The notes beneath the pieces were generated by a model. That model had not been told where the DNA came from. It did not search any database and saw nothing but the letters and a program-made list of their open reading frames with translations. Made by a program: the position numbers and the translations under genes. Shown here one piece after another: positions 8,351-16,694 of a stretch of 64,000 nt of DNA. Within the stretch, counting starts at the first letter, position 1; every line of letters starts with the position of its first letter. Source of the stretch: Prevotella scopos JCM 17725. GTDB lineage: Bacteria; Bacteroidota; Bacteroidia; Bacteroidales; Bacteroidaceae. The stretch is taken from assembly GCF_018127785.1 (NCBI RefSeq), contig NZ_CP072389.1, positions 1,364,001 through 1,428,000 of the forward strand, in the 5' to 3' direction.

Positions 8351-9634
8351 TTAAAGTTTCATCTTCACCCCTATCTCTGCCACCTTCGCAGCATCATAAT
8401 CGGCCTTGATGCGAGCATAATCTCTGCCGCCATACGAGCTTGGAACAAGATAATAGAATGGCTCTCCATACTTCTCCAGCACCACATCGATATATAATAT
8501 CTCTCCTGCCTGCAGGCGCATCATGGGCAGATGGTCGTATCTGAAGCGTACCTCCATCACTCGACAGTTATACTGACGTGCCTCCCAAAGGTTAAACATG
8601 CTCAGATCCGTCGTGAAGTAGGCCTCGTCAATACCGCAAAACAAGTGGAATTTACCCGCAATCAGGGTGAAGACTACGCCTTTGAACTTATAGTTTTTAT
8701 ACGCCATGTAAGAACCATGATACGCAAAAGGCAGGTGGGCGTAAGAGGAAAGTGCCTCTAAATACTCCGCCTCGCTGATACGTTGGCAGTCTTGGAAGTC
8801 GTACAGTCGTGCCACAGCCATCGCCTCATCTTCATGGTACACACTTCTTGCCACACCCTCTTCTTCTCTGAAATCGTGCACCACCTGTCCACCTCTAAGA
8901 TAGGCATATTCTGGCCAATCATAGCCGTGAATGAGCAAATACGAGTCTAACAGATGCAGATCCCGACGTATGATAATCTCGTGAAGTATATCTTGCGTGG
9001 GCTTCAACGCTTTCACGGCGTGGGCTACCGGCCCGCAAGCCTCTATCTTGAGCATCAGGCTGCTCTCTGACAACGCATGCGCCGTCTCAAAACCATAGTC
9101 TTGCCACAGACACCTCCATACCTCTGCGAGCCTTCTCTCTATCTCTTCCTGCTCCGTCTGCCAGTTGCTGCGACGCAGCGGAATCACCACCGAGAAGCGC
9201 ATCTGCTCTCCGCTTCCCGTGAGCAATCCTACCTCCGTCAGCTCATAGGCGTACACCATCGAGTCTTCAAAAGCAAGCACTCTATTCTGCCCTGCGGCAA
9301 TCTCCTGATGCGTCAGTGCCTCTATGGCTGTGGAAAAATTGTCTTCCCGTTCGATGCGATAGCTCTCGGTCGGTGCTTCCTCGCTCGCTGGCAATGCATC
9401 CGTGCCGTCCTCCGCCTTATCTGCCGACGTTTCCATCTCCAGCACGTCACGCTTCTCGGCCCGCTTCTTGGTGTAATGCTCTGCCCAGATGAGCGCCCCG
9501 CCGATGAGCAGACCTATCACTGTCGGCCCCTTACCGCCATCGGCAACGACCCCTAAGACCAATGCTCCGATTGCTGTCAAGACAATAGCAATGAGCAGCC
9601 ATTGAAGTATAGAGTTGATAAAATGATGGTTCAT
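8351..9634 (-). CDS. Membrane-anchored protein of unknown function
   Basis: This is a 427-residue protein that I do not recognise. The N-terminus has two hydrophobic helices (about residues 8-30 and 35-50). A charged Ala/Glu-rich linker follows (KKRAEKRDVLEMETSAD...), then a soluble region of about 330 residues rich in aromatic residues and without an obvious catalytic motif. Base composition is more GC-rich than its surroundings, which suggests an older chromosomal gene. The start at 9634 directly precedes the hydrophobic helix and is well placed. The left end of an IS remnant lies 15 bp upstream of its start codon, so its native promoter may have been displaced. Confidence 0.75.
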   Translation of the reverse strand: MNHHFINSILQWLLIAIVLTAIGALVLGVVADGGKGPTVIGLLIGGALIWAEHYTKKRAEKRDVLEMETSADKAEDGTDALPASEEAPTESYRIEREDNFSTAIEALTHQEIAAGQNRVLAFEDSMVYAYELTEVGLLTGSGEQMRFSVVIPLRRSNWQTEQEEIERRLAEVWRCLWQDYGFETAHALSESSLMLKIEACGPVAHAVKALKPTQDILHEIIIRRDLHLLDSYLLIHGYDWPEYAYLRGGQVVHDFREEEGVARSVYHEDEAMAVARLYDFQDCQRISEAEYLEALSSYAHLPFAYHGSYMAYKNYKFKGVVFTLIAGKFHLFCGIDEAYFTTDLSMFNLWEARQYNCRVMEVRFRYDHLPMMRLQAGEILYIDVVLEKYGEPFYYLVPSSYGGRDYARIKADYDAAKVAEIGVKMKL

Positions 9635-9648
9635 ATATGGTTTACCTT

Positions 9649-10096
9649 ACCTTAATTCCGCAGCATAAACTCTTGTGAGAACTCCAATTGCCTGAGAAAC
9701 AAAGTTCTCAAAACACTTGGATATGTCAGAAATTTCACCTATCTTGGTGCTGCAAACATAACAAGTAAGCAAAAATCTGACATGGCAAAGGTAGCAATTA
9801 AAAACATGAATATCACTTCTTTCGGTGGAATTTATCACATTATGGACGTTTTCTCAAAGTTGGGCTTTGAAAAACTTACCGAATCTGTATTGGGTGAACG
9901 TGGAAGTAGCGGCAAAGCATTCTGTTATGGAAGTATTTTTTGTGGTTATCATACTTCCCCATTGGTTTGGGTGGGGGCTTTTATGCTTAGAAAAGAGCCA
10001 AGAAACACCGAAGCACCTCATATCAACATATAGAGCCCCAAAAGACGTCTCAACATATAAAATTTTCTCACAAGAAAAAATATTGCGGAATTAGGG
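9649..10096 (+). mobile_element. Internally deleted IS1380-family element (MITE-like remnant)
   Basis: The two ends form an imperfect inverted repeat. The left end reads CCTTAATTCCGCA and the right end, read inwards, CCCTAATTCCGCA; both then share CTTGTGAGAA about 10 bp further in. Between them lies only the first part of a transposase gene joined to a short tail, for a total of about 448 bp against roughly 1.6-1.7 kb for an intact element. It could still be mobilised in trans if an intact relative exists. Confidence 0.75.
9782..10033 (+). pseudogene. IS1380-family transposase, N-terminal fragment
   Basis: The frame begins MAKVAIKNMNITSFGGIYHI and continues through FSKLGFEKL to GSSGKAFCYGSI. 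This is the typical N-terminus of IS1380-group transposases from Bacteroidetes. After about 55 residues it departs from the family and ends at residue 83, so the DDE catalytic core is absent. It lies inside the inverted-repeat-bounded remnant and cannot be active. Confidence 0.8.
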
Positions 10097-11847
10097 ATAT
10101 AAGAGCTTTGTTTTATTCCTCTATATTTCAGGTGATCATTGTCTTTCCTTTCATTGTTTTGAAGTATTTTTTGTTTTGCTGTCACTCCTCTCACTCAGTT
10201 TTATGTTGTAACCGTTTGAGTTATAGTTATTTTGTTTTAATTGTTAAAAGTGACAGCAAATTTAATCTAAACTTTTCTTGTTATTTATCTATTCTTTTTA
10301 ATTTGTTTGTTACCCATCTCTGTTTATAGCTTGTTTTTTTTCATTTTTATATCCTTACTTTTCTTATTTCAGATTGTATTTTGTTTTATGCATTCTGTCT
10401 TTCCTGTTACTCTGTCTCTTTTATTACTTTGTCTTTCTTCATTCTGTTTTTCCTGTTATTCTGTCTTTCTTCTTATTTTGTCTTTATGTCATTCTGTCTC
10501 TTTTCATCTTTTCGTCGCACTTTCTCTTCTTTATTTTGGCTTCATTTTTACCCTTTCATCTGTTTATTTTTTGATATTTTTGCTTGAATATTTAAGTATA
10601 TAAAAATACTTTTATTGTTTTATTTCTTTGCTTTTTTATTTACTCTATCTTTACTTTATTTCTTTATTTACGTAATTGTTTTTTTCTATGAATACAAGAA
10701 AACGTAAAGCAATAAATATATAAACACAAAAAAATATAATTATGTTTACTTGTAAAATAAATATATAAATATATAAAACAATATATAAACACTTAGATAA
10801 AGAATAAAATAAATATATACAATGCAAGGTGATTAATGTGTTTTGTTTTAAAAATAAAGAAATATATAAATACATATTATTCTTTTGTTATTCTGAAATT
10901 ATTCTTTTACTTATTAATAAACCATAGTCGAACTATCATTGAAAGTTCCTGTTGTCTTAGTTTGTGTTATAGACATGCTGCTGGTGATTTTGCGTTCCTT
11001 GTTTTTTTTCAAATCACTTTTCTCTCTTTTCTTTTCAGATGTATTCTTCCTTCTTGTTTTTATTCTTTCTATGGTTCGTATCAGTATCCAAGGGAAGTCT
11101 TAGTTTATATGATTAGGAACCGTTTTTATAAGGACCAGGTGTGTAATCCATTGTAATGTTGAATTATATATATGTATATAAATCTATAAGTATATTTTTG
11201 TCTTTACTTGTAAGTATCTTCGTAGGTTGTTATATAACATTCATGTTTTATTTATCGGCTCTATTTCTTTTTTCTCGATGGTTTCGTATGTTTTTAAACA
11301 TTTTTCTTATCTACATTTATTTATATTCTCTGAAATAATCGAATATTTCATATAGTTAGCTCTTGATTACTAGTATTCTGTATTTTTATATATTTATCTG
11401 AATATATTCAGTAGAATTTATTCGATTTAATCGAGATAATCCCTATTCTATAGCGTTCTTTTAGTGTTTTTTCGTTGCTTATAATGTATGCTCAATTCAC
11501 CTTTGTCTAACATCTTATCATGTCAATTTTATGTTATTATTTATTTCTTTAAATCGTTATATGTATAAATACAAATACATGGAAAAAGATAAATAGATAA
11601 ACATATAGTTATATCTTAGATGAACAAATGTATATACAATATATAAATATATAAAAACGTTTTGATGATTTATTTTCTATATGCTATTTTTGCAATATTC
11701 TTTTAATAAGAACACTCCACGCACTTAAAATTTTGAATATACAAACAAATAAATATATAAAAATATTAAGACACAGAGTAATAAATATCTAATTGTATTT
11801 TTGTTTTCTTATCTTTTTATTTTTCTCGTTAAAAATGTTTTGATGTA
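10097..11847. other. Gene-free AT-rich segment with reiterated ATATATAAA motifs
   Basis: About 1.75 kb without a convincing gene. 10130-10660 is T-rich on the plus strand, with low-complexity CTGTCTTTC / TTTTCCTGTTA repeats and one GTCGCAC motif near 10514 like those of the 5-6 kb array. 10690-10880 and 11160-11800 carry many copies of ATATATAAAYA-type words. Short ORFs here are composition artefacts. Together with the array at 13274-13417 this resembles an AT-rich origin or centromere region, but I see no DnaA-box cluster. Confidence 0.6.
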
Positions 11848-11879
11848 TTTGTTTTTTTCGATAAATAGACGTATATTTG
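11848..11879 (+). promoter_or_regulatory. Promoter for the 11947 membrane-protein gene
   Basis: TTTG at 11848-11851, a 20-bp gap, and TATATTTG at 11872-11879 match the Bacteroidetes consensus. The ATG is about 68 bp downstream. Confidence 0.75.
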
Positions 11880-11946
11880 CAAGTATAAAAATATAACCAC
11901 ATCATTATGTGTGTATTTATTTGATTCCACATTTATATAAATAGAT

Positions 11947-12636
11947 ATGAAAATACAGACATTTTCTATTACATCTAAGTCTGGTCAGATTCTTAATTGG
12001 AGTTTGAGCTTACTTCTTGTTTTTAGTGTCTTCAATCTAATTGATGGTTGGGCATCAGCACCTATTGACGAAAAAGGTGTTCTATCTGAAGCCTTCGCTA
12101 CCCTACAAGGTAATGATTTCATTCGTGCTATCGAATACTTCATGATTGCAGCAACCAAGTTGACGATGTTTGAAGTATTCCGCAGATGTCTGAATAAGGC
12201 AGGACATAAGATAGCACAGTTCACGCTTACCATTCTGATGGCACTCATATTCAGTCTGGCAATGGCAGACATATTGCCAATGTTCCTTTTTAGTTCACTG
12301 GAACGTGTGCAGTCATTGATTCATGGAGGCTGCCCATCATTGTTTTATTCATTCTCAAAGGTAACTTATGTTGTTCTGGTCATCACACAGTTCGTTCTAT
12401 CTCTGCAATTAGTTAAGAATTTTGCCGGTAAGATACGTCTGTTTGGTGCTGCTTTCTTCGGTTGTCAAGTCATCACTTGGTTGGCTAATCTCGCCTACCT
12501 CTTTATATATACCTCTGTCGCAGGAGTTTCCATGGATGACATCATGACTTATAGTAAGATGGCTGATGTCTTCGGTTCTGCCGTTGGTCTGATTCCTTAC
12601 TTCCTGTTAAGGACCACAATGGTTGCAGAAGATTAA
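11947..12636 (+). CDS. Polytopic membrane protein of unknown function
   Basis: This is a 229-residue protein with about five hydrophobic segments (roughly residues 14-33, 60-76, 88-112, 132-155 and 163-188) and no recognised catalytic motif. It has its own consensus promoter 68 bp upstream. Composition is closer to coding average than the flanking AT-rich DNA. It sits alone between two gene-free stretches beside the partition genes. I do not recognise the family, and a role in the replicon is only suggested by location. Confidence 0.75.
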   Translation: MKIQTFSITSKSGQILNWSLSLLLVFSVFNLIDGWASAPIDEKGVLSEAFATLQGNDFIRAIEYFMIAATKLTMFEVFRRCLNKAGHKIAQFTLTILMALIFSLAMADILPMFLFSSLERVQSLIHGGCPSLFYSFSKVTYVVLVITQFVLSLQLVKNFAGKIRLFGAAFFGCQVITWLANLAYLFIYTSVAGVSMDDIMTYSKMADVFGSAVGLIPYFLLRTTMVAED

Positions 12637-13273
12637 CGTATGCTGTTTCCCGCACAGAGAAAACCGCCTACGCACCAGCATTAAATATACATTGACTGCT
12701 GAAGACAAAATGTAAATACGAATGATACGACAGGTGCAGCATTCATATAAATATGTAAAAAGCTGTTTTTGTTATTAATGTAAATATATAAATATCAAAT
12801 TGCGTAGATTTCGATTACATATAATCAGGGATTATTTTGAACATCCGTGTAGCGTTAGGAGCCATCCGTCAAGATAACATTCGAGCAGATTGCAGAAAGT
12901 GTTGAAAAAATCGTTCATAATTTCAAAATTTGCGGGTAAGGAGTAAGGAGTTTGAAAATATCGCAGAAATGAAAGCTGATGGAGTGGGGGACGGTTGACA
13001 GAATGAAAGTATTACGGATGAGAATCAGTCAGAGTGAGCAAGTTTTGAACTGAAATGAACAATAATGAAGATAAAACAATATCAATATGATATTTTTGAT
13101 GTTCATAAAGTTGTTGATGAAAGAAGACGAAATAGCGTCCAAAAGGCGTAAAAAGCATACGAAGAGGACTAAAAGAACAGAAAGTTCGTCCTTCGCTCAT
13201 AAAACTTCCAACATTGCGGTGAAGAGATAGGGACAAACTAGTCCATGCACAATCATCTGACGATAGAAAGACG
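12637..13273. other. Intergenic region upstream of the parA array
   Basis: About 640 bp with no convincing gene. It holds two TATAAATAT-type words near 12745-12800, then a GC-richer stretch without recognised signals. Antisense ORFs here have no family resemblance. Confidence 0.5.
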
Positions 13274-13417
13274 AACCGACAAAAATACGTAAATAGATGA
13301 ACGGATAAAGATATAAACATTCAAATACTATAATACGTAAATAAACGAACGGGTGAAAATATAAATACTCGAACGTATAAAAAGATAAACAATCGAAAAG
13401 GTAAAAATATAAATATA
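13274..13417 (+). repeat. Degenerate 24-bp tandem array (about 6 units) abutting parA: candidate centromere/operator
   Basis: Units start at 13274, 13298, 13322, 13346, 13370 and 13394, an exact 24-bp period, and the array ends 6 bp before the parA ATG. A working consensus is CGAACGGGTAAA followed by AATATAAATAAT. Units 4 to 6 are the best conserved and units 1 and 3 the weakest. Tandem sites directly upstream of a ParA gene whose partner is a ribbon-helix-helix protein are the standard layout of type Ib partition operons. There the small protein binds the repeats as both centromere and repressor (family knowledge). Binding here is inferred. Confidence 0.7.
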
Positions 13418-13423
13418 TAAACA

Positions 13424-14086
13424 ATGAAGAATAAGAAAATTGTTTTTGCAAATCAGAAAGGTGGAGTAGGGAAGAGCACGTTGTGCATCCTCTTTGCCAA
13501 CTATCTCGCTGCAAAGGGTAAGGACGTTTGTATCATCGATACCGACTTGCAGAAGACGATTCTGATGCAGCGTCGAAAGGATAAGCTCATCTATGAGGGT
13601 GAGGAAGAACCCTATAACGTTCAGGACTTCGACGTGACCGATGTTGAGACAATGCAGACACTGGTCGATTCAGCTTCGCAGGTAGAAGGGTTCGTGCTGT
13701 TTGACTCACCAGGTAACATCAGCGAGGACGGTTTGGCACCGCTCTTCGTAGGTGCCGATTACATAGTTTGTCCTTACGAATACGAGGATAAGGCACTCGA
13801 CTCAACTGGTGTCTTCGTGCAGGTACTCAACGTGTTGCGTGAACACAATCCACAGATGAATGCGAAGTTGTTCTTCGTTCCAAACCGCATCGACCCACGT
13901 ATTGGTACGGCTGAAGAGCAGGAGATGTGGCGCAGAACTGATGAGGTGTTTGGTAACTTTGGACTTGTCACACCCGTTGTCAATAGCCGTGCGACACTGA
14001 AGCGCACAAACACGTTCGAACTGCTCGGTACACAGCGCGACGCAGTGAAAAAGGCATTTGATTATATGCTGAGGAGGATGAAGTAG
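13424..14086 (+). CDS. parA: ParA-family partition ATPase
   Basis: This 220-residue ATPase has a deviant Walker A box, NQKGGVGKSTL, at about residues 10-20. The A' motif is VCIIDTDLQKT (with D in the position that activates hydrolysis) and the Walker B-like segment is GFVLFDSPGNI. There is no N-terminal helix-turn-helix extension, so it is the short form used in type Ib systems with a small DNA-binding partner. It follows a 24-bp tandem array by 6 bp and precedes a gene for a ribbon-helix-helix-type protein. It probably drives segregation of the replicon that carries it. Related ATPases occur in Bacteroidetes conjugative elements (TraA-like), but no tra genes are seen here. Confidence 0.88.
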   Translation: MKNKKIVFANQKGGVGKSTLCILFANYLAAKGKDVCIIDTDLQKTILMQRRKDKLIYEGEEEPYNVQDFDVTDVETMQTLVDSASQVEGFVLFDSPGNISEDGLAPLFVGADYIVCPYEYEDKALDSTGVFVQVLNVLREHNPQMNAKLFFVPNRIDPRIGTAEEQEMWRRTDEVFGNFGLVTPVVNSRATLKRTNTFELLGTQRDAVKKAFDYMLRRMK

Positions 14087-14164
14087 AAGCCTCACCCCCA
14101 AAACGAAGCCTCACCCCCAACCCCTCTCCGAAGGGAGAGGGGAGTGCCTAACGGGATGAAGTTG

Positions 14165-14248
14165 GATAAAACTGGTTAGATAAATAGGGTCTGATAAAAC
14201 TGATTAGATAAATAAAATCTAATAAAATTGGTTAGACAAACGATGTTA
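14165..14248 (+). repeat. 28-bp tandem repeat, three copies, between parA and its partner
   Basis: The unit (G/A)ATAAAA(C/T)TGGTTAGATAA plus eight bases recurs at 14165, 14193 and 14221 with an exact 28-bp period. It lies in the 297-bp gap between parA and the downstream gene, just after a CCCCTCTCCGAAGGGAGAGG-type hairpin repeat at about 14115-14146. It could be a second binding array for the partition protein, or only a local duplication. Confidence 0.7.
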
Positions 14249-14383
14249 GACGATTCTGACTGAGAAGACTTCGTGAAGACGCAATAGGGGAGAGATGATG
14301 ACGAGGGGACACATCAAGAGAAAGGAAATGATAAGGTCCCACGTTTATATATAATAAAGTAAAAACAAAGACATAAAGATACA

Positions 14384-15013
14384 ATGGCTAAGAAGAAGAA
14401 AACAATGGTTATGATGCCTGGTGCAATGACCGACTTGGCACATAGCGTACAGAAGGGTGCAAGACCAAATCCTACTACCAATTCAGAGGAGACGACGGCG
14501 GATGAGCAGGAAGCTAATGAGCCTGCACAGTATGATACAAACAGTGTTGAGCAGGAGGTTCGTACTCAGGTTGAGGAACAGCAGCCAACGCAGTATGATG
14601 AGCCAACACAGGCCGTTGCTGAGCCAGCTGAACCTGCAGCACCATCAAGTCAGTTCGGACGCATAGATCCAAAGCAAGAGGCTGCTGACCGCAAGGATCG
14701 TACAGCACCTGCAGCAAAGAAGTTGCCGAAAGCTGAAGGCCGACAGCTGGCACGTGAGTATTCGCTAGCAAAGGATAGTGGTGAGGATAGCTGGCAGATA
14801 TTCCTCGACTTGGCACGCGATTATAAGGCACGCGACTCTCGTCTGGCCACCGTCTATATCGACTCAGACCTCAAGGGTGTCCTTGATCGCCTGAAGTCCG
14901 CTACGAGCGTGAAACTCCCTTCAACAGCATTGCTTAGTGCCATTGTTGCCCGCTTCGTCTTCGAGCACGAGAAGGATATTAAGAACGCCATCTTCGGCGA
15001 GAGCTTGCTGTAG
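14384..15013 (+). CDS. Putative ParB-type partner with C-terminal ribbon-helix-helix-like domain
   Basis: This is a 209-residue protein. It starts with a lysine cluster (MAKKKKTMVMMPGAM). Residues 25-110 are a low-complexity Glu/Gln/Pro/Ala linker that is probably disordered. The C-terminus has a strand-helix-helix pattern, RLATVYIDSDLKGVLDRLK, then LPSTALLSAIVARFVFEHE, which fits a ribbon-helix-helix fold similar to DUF3408-type proteins found next to ParA in Bacteroidetes elements. Gene order suggests it is the centromere-binding adaptor for the ParA ATPase. It has its own AT-rich leader containing a GTAAAAACAAAGACATAAAG word that resembles the parA-upstream units. Confidence 0.7.
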   Translation: MAKKKKTMVMMPGAMTDLAHSVQKGARPNPTTNSEETTADEQEANEPAQYDTNSVEQEVRTQVEEQQPTQYDEPTQAVAEPAEPAAPSSQFGRIDPKQEAADRKDRTAPAAKKLPKAEGRQLAREYSLAKDSGEDSWQIFLDLARDYKARDSRLATVYIDSDLKGVLDRLKSATSVKLPSTALLSAIVARFVFEHEKDIKNAIFGESLL

Positions 15014-15040
15014 GCGTGAGGAGAAGCATAACTTTGTGTA

Positions 15041-15172
15041 GTTGACGAGTTTTTAGTTAACAAGTTAACAAGTTGTTTGTATTGAAAGACAGAAAATCTT
15101 TTGAAATTATGATATCCTCCGTTTGCTGAGGTTTTCCGTTACAAGCAGCAAGTTGACTAAAAACTCGTCAAC
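15041..15172. repeat. 21-bp inverted repeat flanking about 90 bp
   Basis: The left arm GTTGACGAGTTTTTAGTTAA+C (15041-15061) and the right arm at 15152-15172 are inverted copies with one mismatch. Both arms belong to a family of CTCGTCAACT / GTTAACTCGT words also found near 23412, 29699, 34070-34245 and 43285. The 90 bp between the arms have no gene. The whole could be a non-autonomous mobile unit or a large hairpin at the 3' end of the partition operon. Confidence 0.65.
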
Positions 15173-15297
15173 CAACCCCAAAGTGTATCTCAATAATCAC
15201 GCCCTGTCTGACAAATGGTGAAGAATTGTGCAAGAAGTTTATCTCTCTTTGTGTGCAATAATGGATGTTATCCTAGCTTATTCCTTTAGGAGGAAAG

Positions 15298-16692
15298 GTG
15301 GCTTGTGACTATTTTATTTACCTGAATGAAACGTTAATGGAAAAGAAGGTTACGGAATATAATGATATAGAATTCGAGTCACAATCAGATATAATATCTG
15401 AACCAATATGTGATTTGTTTTTTAACAATGGACAAAACGAACGTCACGAAGAAGGAACTTTGAGAGTTCTTTCTTTATTTTCAGGTTGTGGTGGTATGGA
15501 TTTAGGATTGGAGGGTGGCTTTATATGCCATCGTAAATCTGTAACAAGTCCGACATGGATACATAGTAAAATAAATAAAGATTGGGTATTACTTCACAGA
15601 AATCGATTCCGTACTGTTTTCGGTTGTGATATTTTGGAGGAAGCAAGACTTACATGGTTACATTATATGTCAAGATATAATATCAACCCTGACATTTATC
15701 ATTTAGATAGTATAGTCGATCTTGTAAAACTATATAAAGACGGGAATGAGAATATCTTTCCTAGTAATATTGACATTGTTACAGGTGGTTTCCCATGTCA
15801 GGACTTTAGTGTTGCTGGCAAAAGAAAGGGCTTTGAATCATCAGTATCACATGACGGAAGGAAAAGACTTAAGGACGAACCTTCTGAGGAAACGCGTGGA
15901 AAGTTATATATGTGGATGAAGCAAGTTATAGATATTGTTCAACCCAAGATGTTTATTGCTGAAAATGTAAAAGGACTTGTTAGTCTTGGTGATGTAAAGG
16001 ATATCATTCAGCGCGATTTCTCTTCTGCGAATGGTAATAATTACATTGTTTTGAATCCTCAAGTACTTCATGCGGCTAATTATGGAGTTCCTGAAACAAG
16101 AGAACGTGTATTCTTTATAGGTATAAAGCGTTCAGCGTTAACACCTGCCGCAATAGAAGCATTGGAGCAAGAGGTTATTCCTGTAGAATATAATCCATAT
16201 CCTTTGCCAACACATAATTATAATGTGAACAATGAAAAGTTGCCTAATCCTGTAAGTTGTAGAGATGTCCTTCAGGACTTACCAGAACCTTCTAATTCTT
16301 TAGATCTTGCACAACAATTTTATTCTAAAGCAAAGTTTTTAACCAATGGAAGCCAAGGGCAAACAGAAATAAACTTTGATGGTTTAGCTCCGACTATTCG
16401 TTCAGAGCATCATGGTAATATAGAATTTAGAAGATTATCAAAGGAGCATGGAGGGAAATTAGAAGAAGAACTAAATGAGGGGTATCAAGAACGTCGCTTA
16501 ACGCCACGTGAATGTGCGCTTATACAAACATTTCCACCTGATTATCCATTTGTGTTCCGTAAATCGTATTCTAAAAGATATGCTGTTAGTCCTTCTGGTG
16601 CTTATAAAGTTATAGGAAATGCAGTACCACCAATGTTGGCATTTAATATTGCACGAAGAATTCAAGAAGTTTGGCCTTTATACTTTGAATAA
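15298..16692 (+). CDS. Type II DNA (cytosine-5) methyltransferase
   Basis: This is a C5-cytosine methyltransferase of up to 464 residues. Motif I is SLFSGCGGMDLGL near residue 60, the catalytic loop is TGGFPCQDFSVAGKR, motif VI is FIAENVKGLVS, motif VIII is ETRERVFFIGI, and the C-terminal motif X is KVIGNAVPPMLA. Two starts are possible. GTG 15298 is preceded by a consensus AGGAGG 4 bp away, and ATG 15337 is the more usual codon; the core domain begins after both. The restriction endonuclease gene begins two bases after its stop. An insertion of about 50 residues between motifs I and II is larger than in most relatives. Confidence 0.93.
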   Translation: MACDYFIYLNETLMEKKVTEYNDIEFESQSDIISEPICDLFFNNGQNERHEEGTLRVLSLFSGCGGMDLGLEGGFICHRKSVTSPTWIHSKINKDWVLLHRNRFRTVFGCDILEEARLTWLHYMSRYNINPDIYHLDSIVDLVKLYKDGNENIFPSNIDIVTGGFPCQDFSVAGKRKGFESSVSHDGRKRLKDEPSEETRGKLYMWMKQVIDIVQPKMFIAENVKGLVSLGDVKDIIQRDFSSANGNNYIVLNPQVLHAANYGVPETRERVFFIGIKRSALTPAAIEALEQEVIPVEYNPYPLPTHNYNVNNEKLPNPVSCRDVLQDLPEPSNSLDLAQQFYSKAKFLTNGSQGQTEINFDGLAPTIRSEHHGNIEFRRLSKEHGGKLEEELNEGYQERRLTPRECALIQTFPPDYPFVFRKSYSKRYAVSPSGAYKVIGNAVPPMLAFNIARRIQEVWPLYFE

Positions 16693-16694
16693 TT

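Noticed and set aside
9077..9556. 159-codon plus-strand ORF antisense to the unknown membrane gene
   Set aside because: It is the shadow of a GC-richer gene on the opposite strand, with Cys/His/Arg-rich nonsense composition.
10108..10603. Several Phe/Ser/Leu-rich ORFs in the AT-rich region
   Set aside because: Low-complexity repeats of CTGTCTTTC-type words produce them in all three plus-strand frames.
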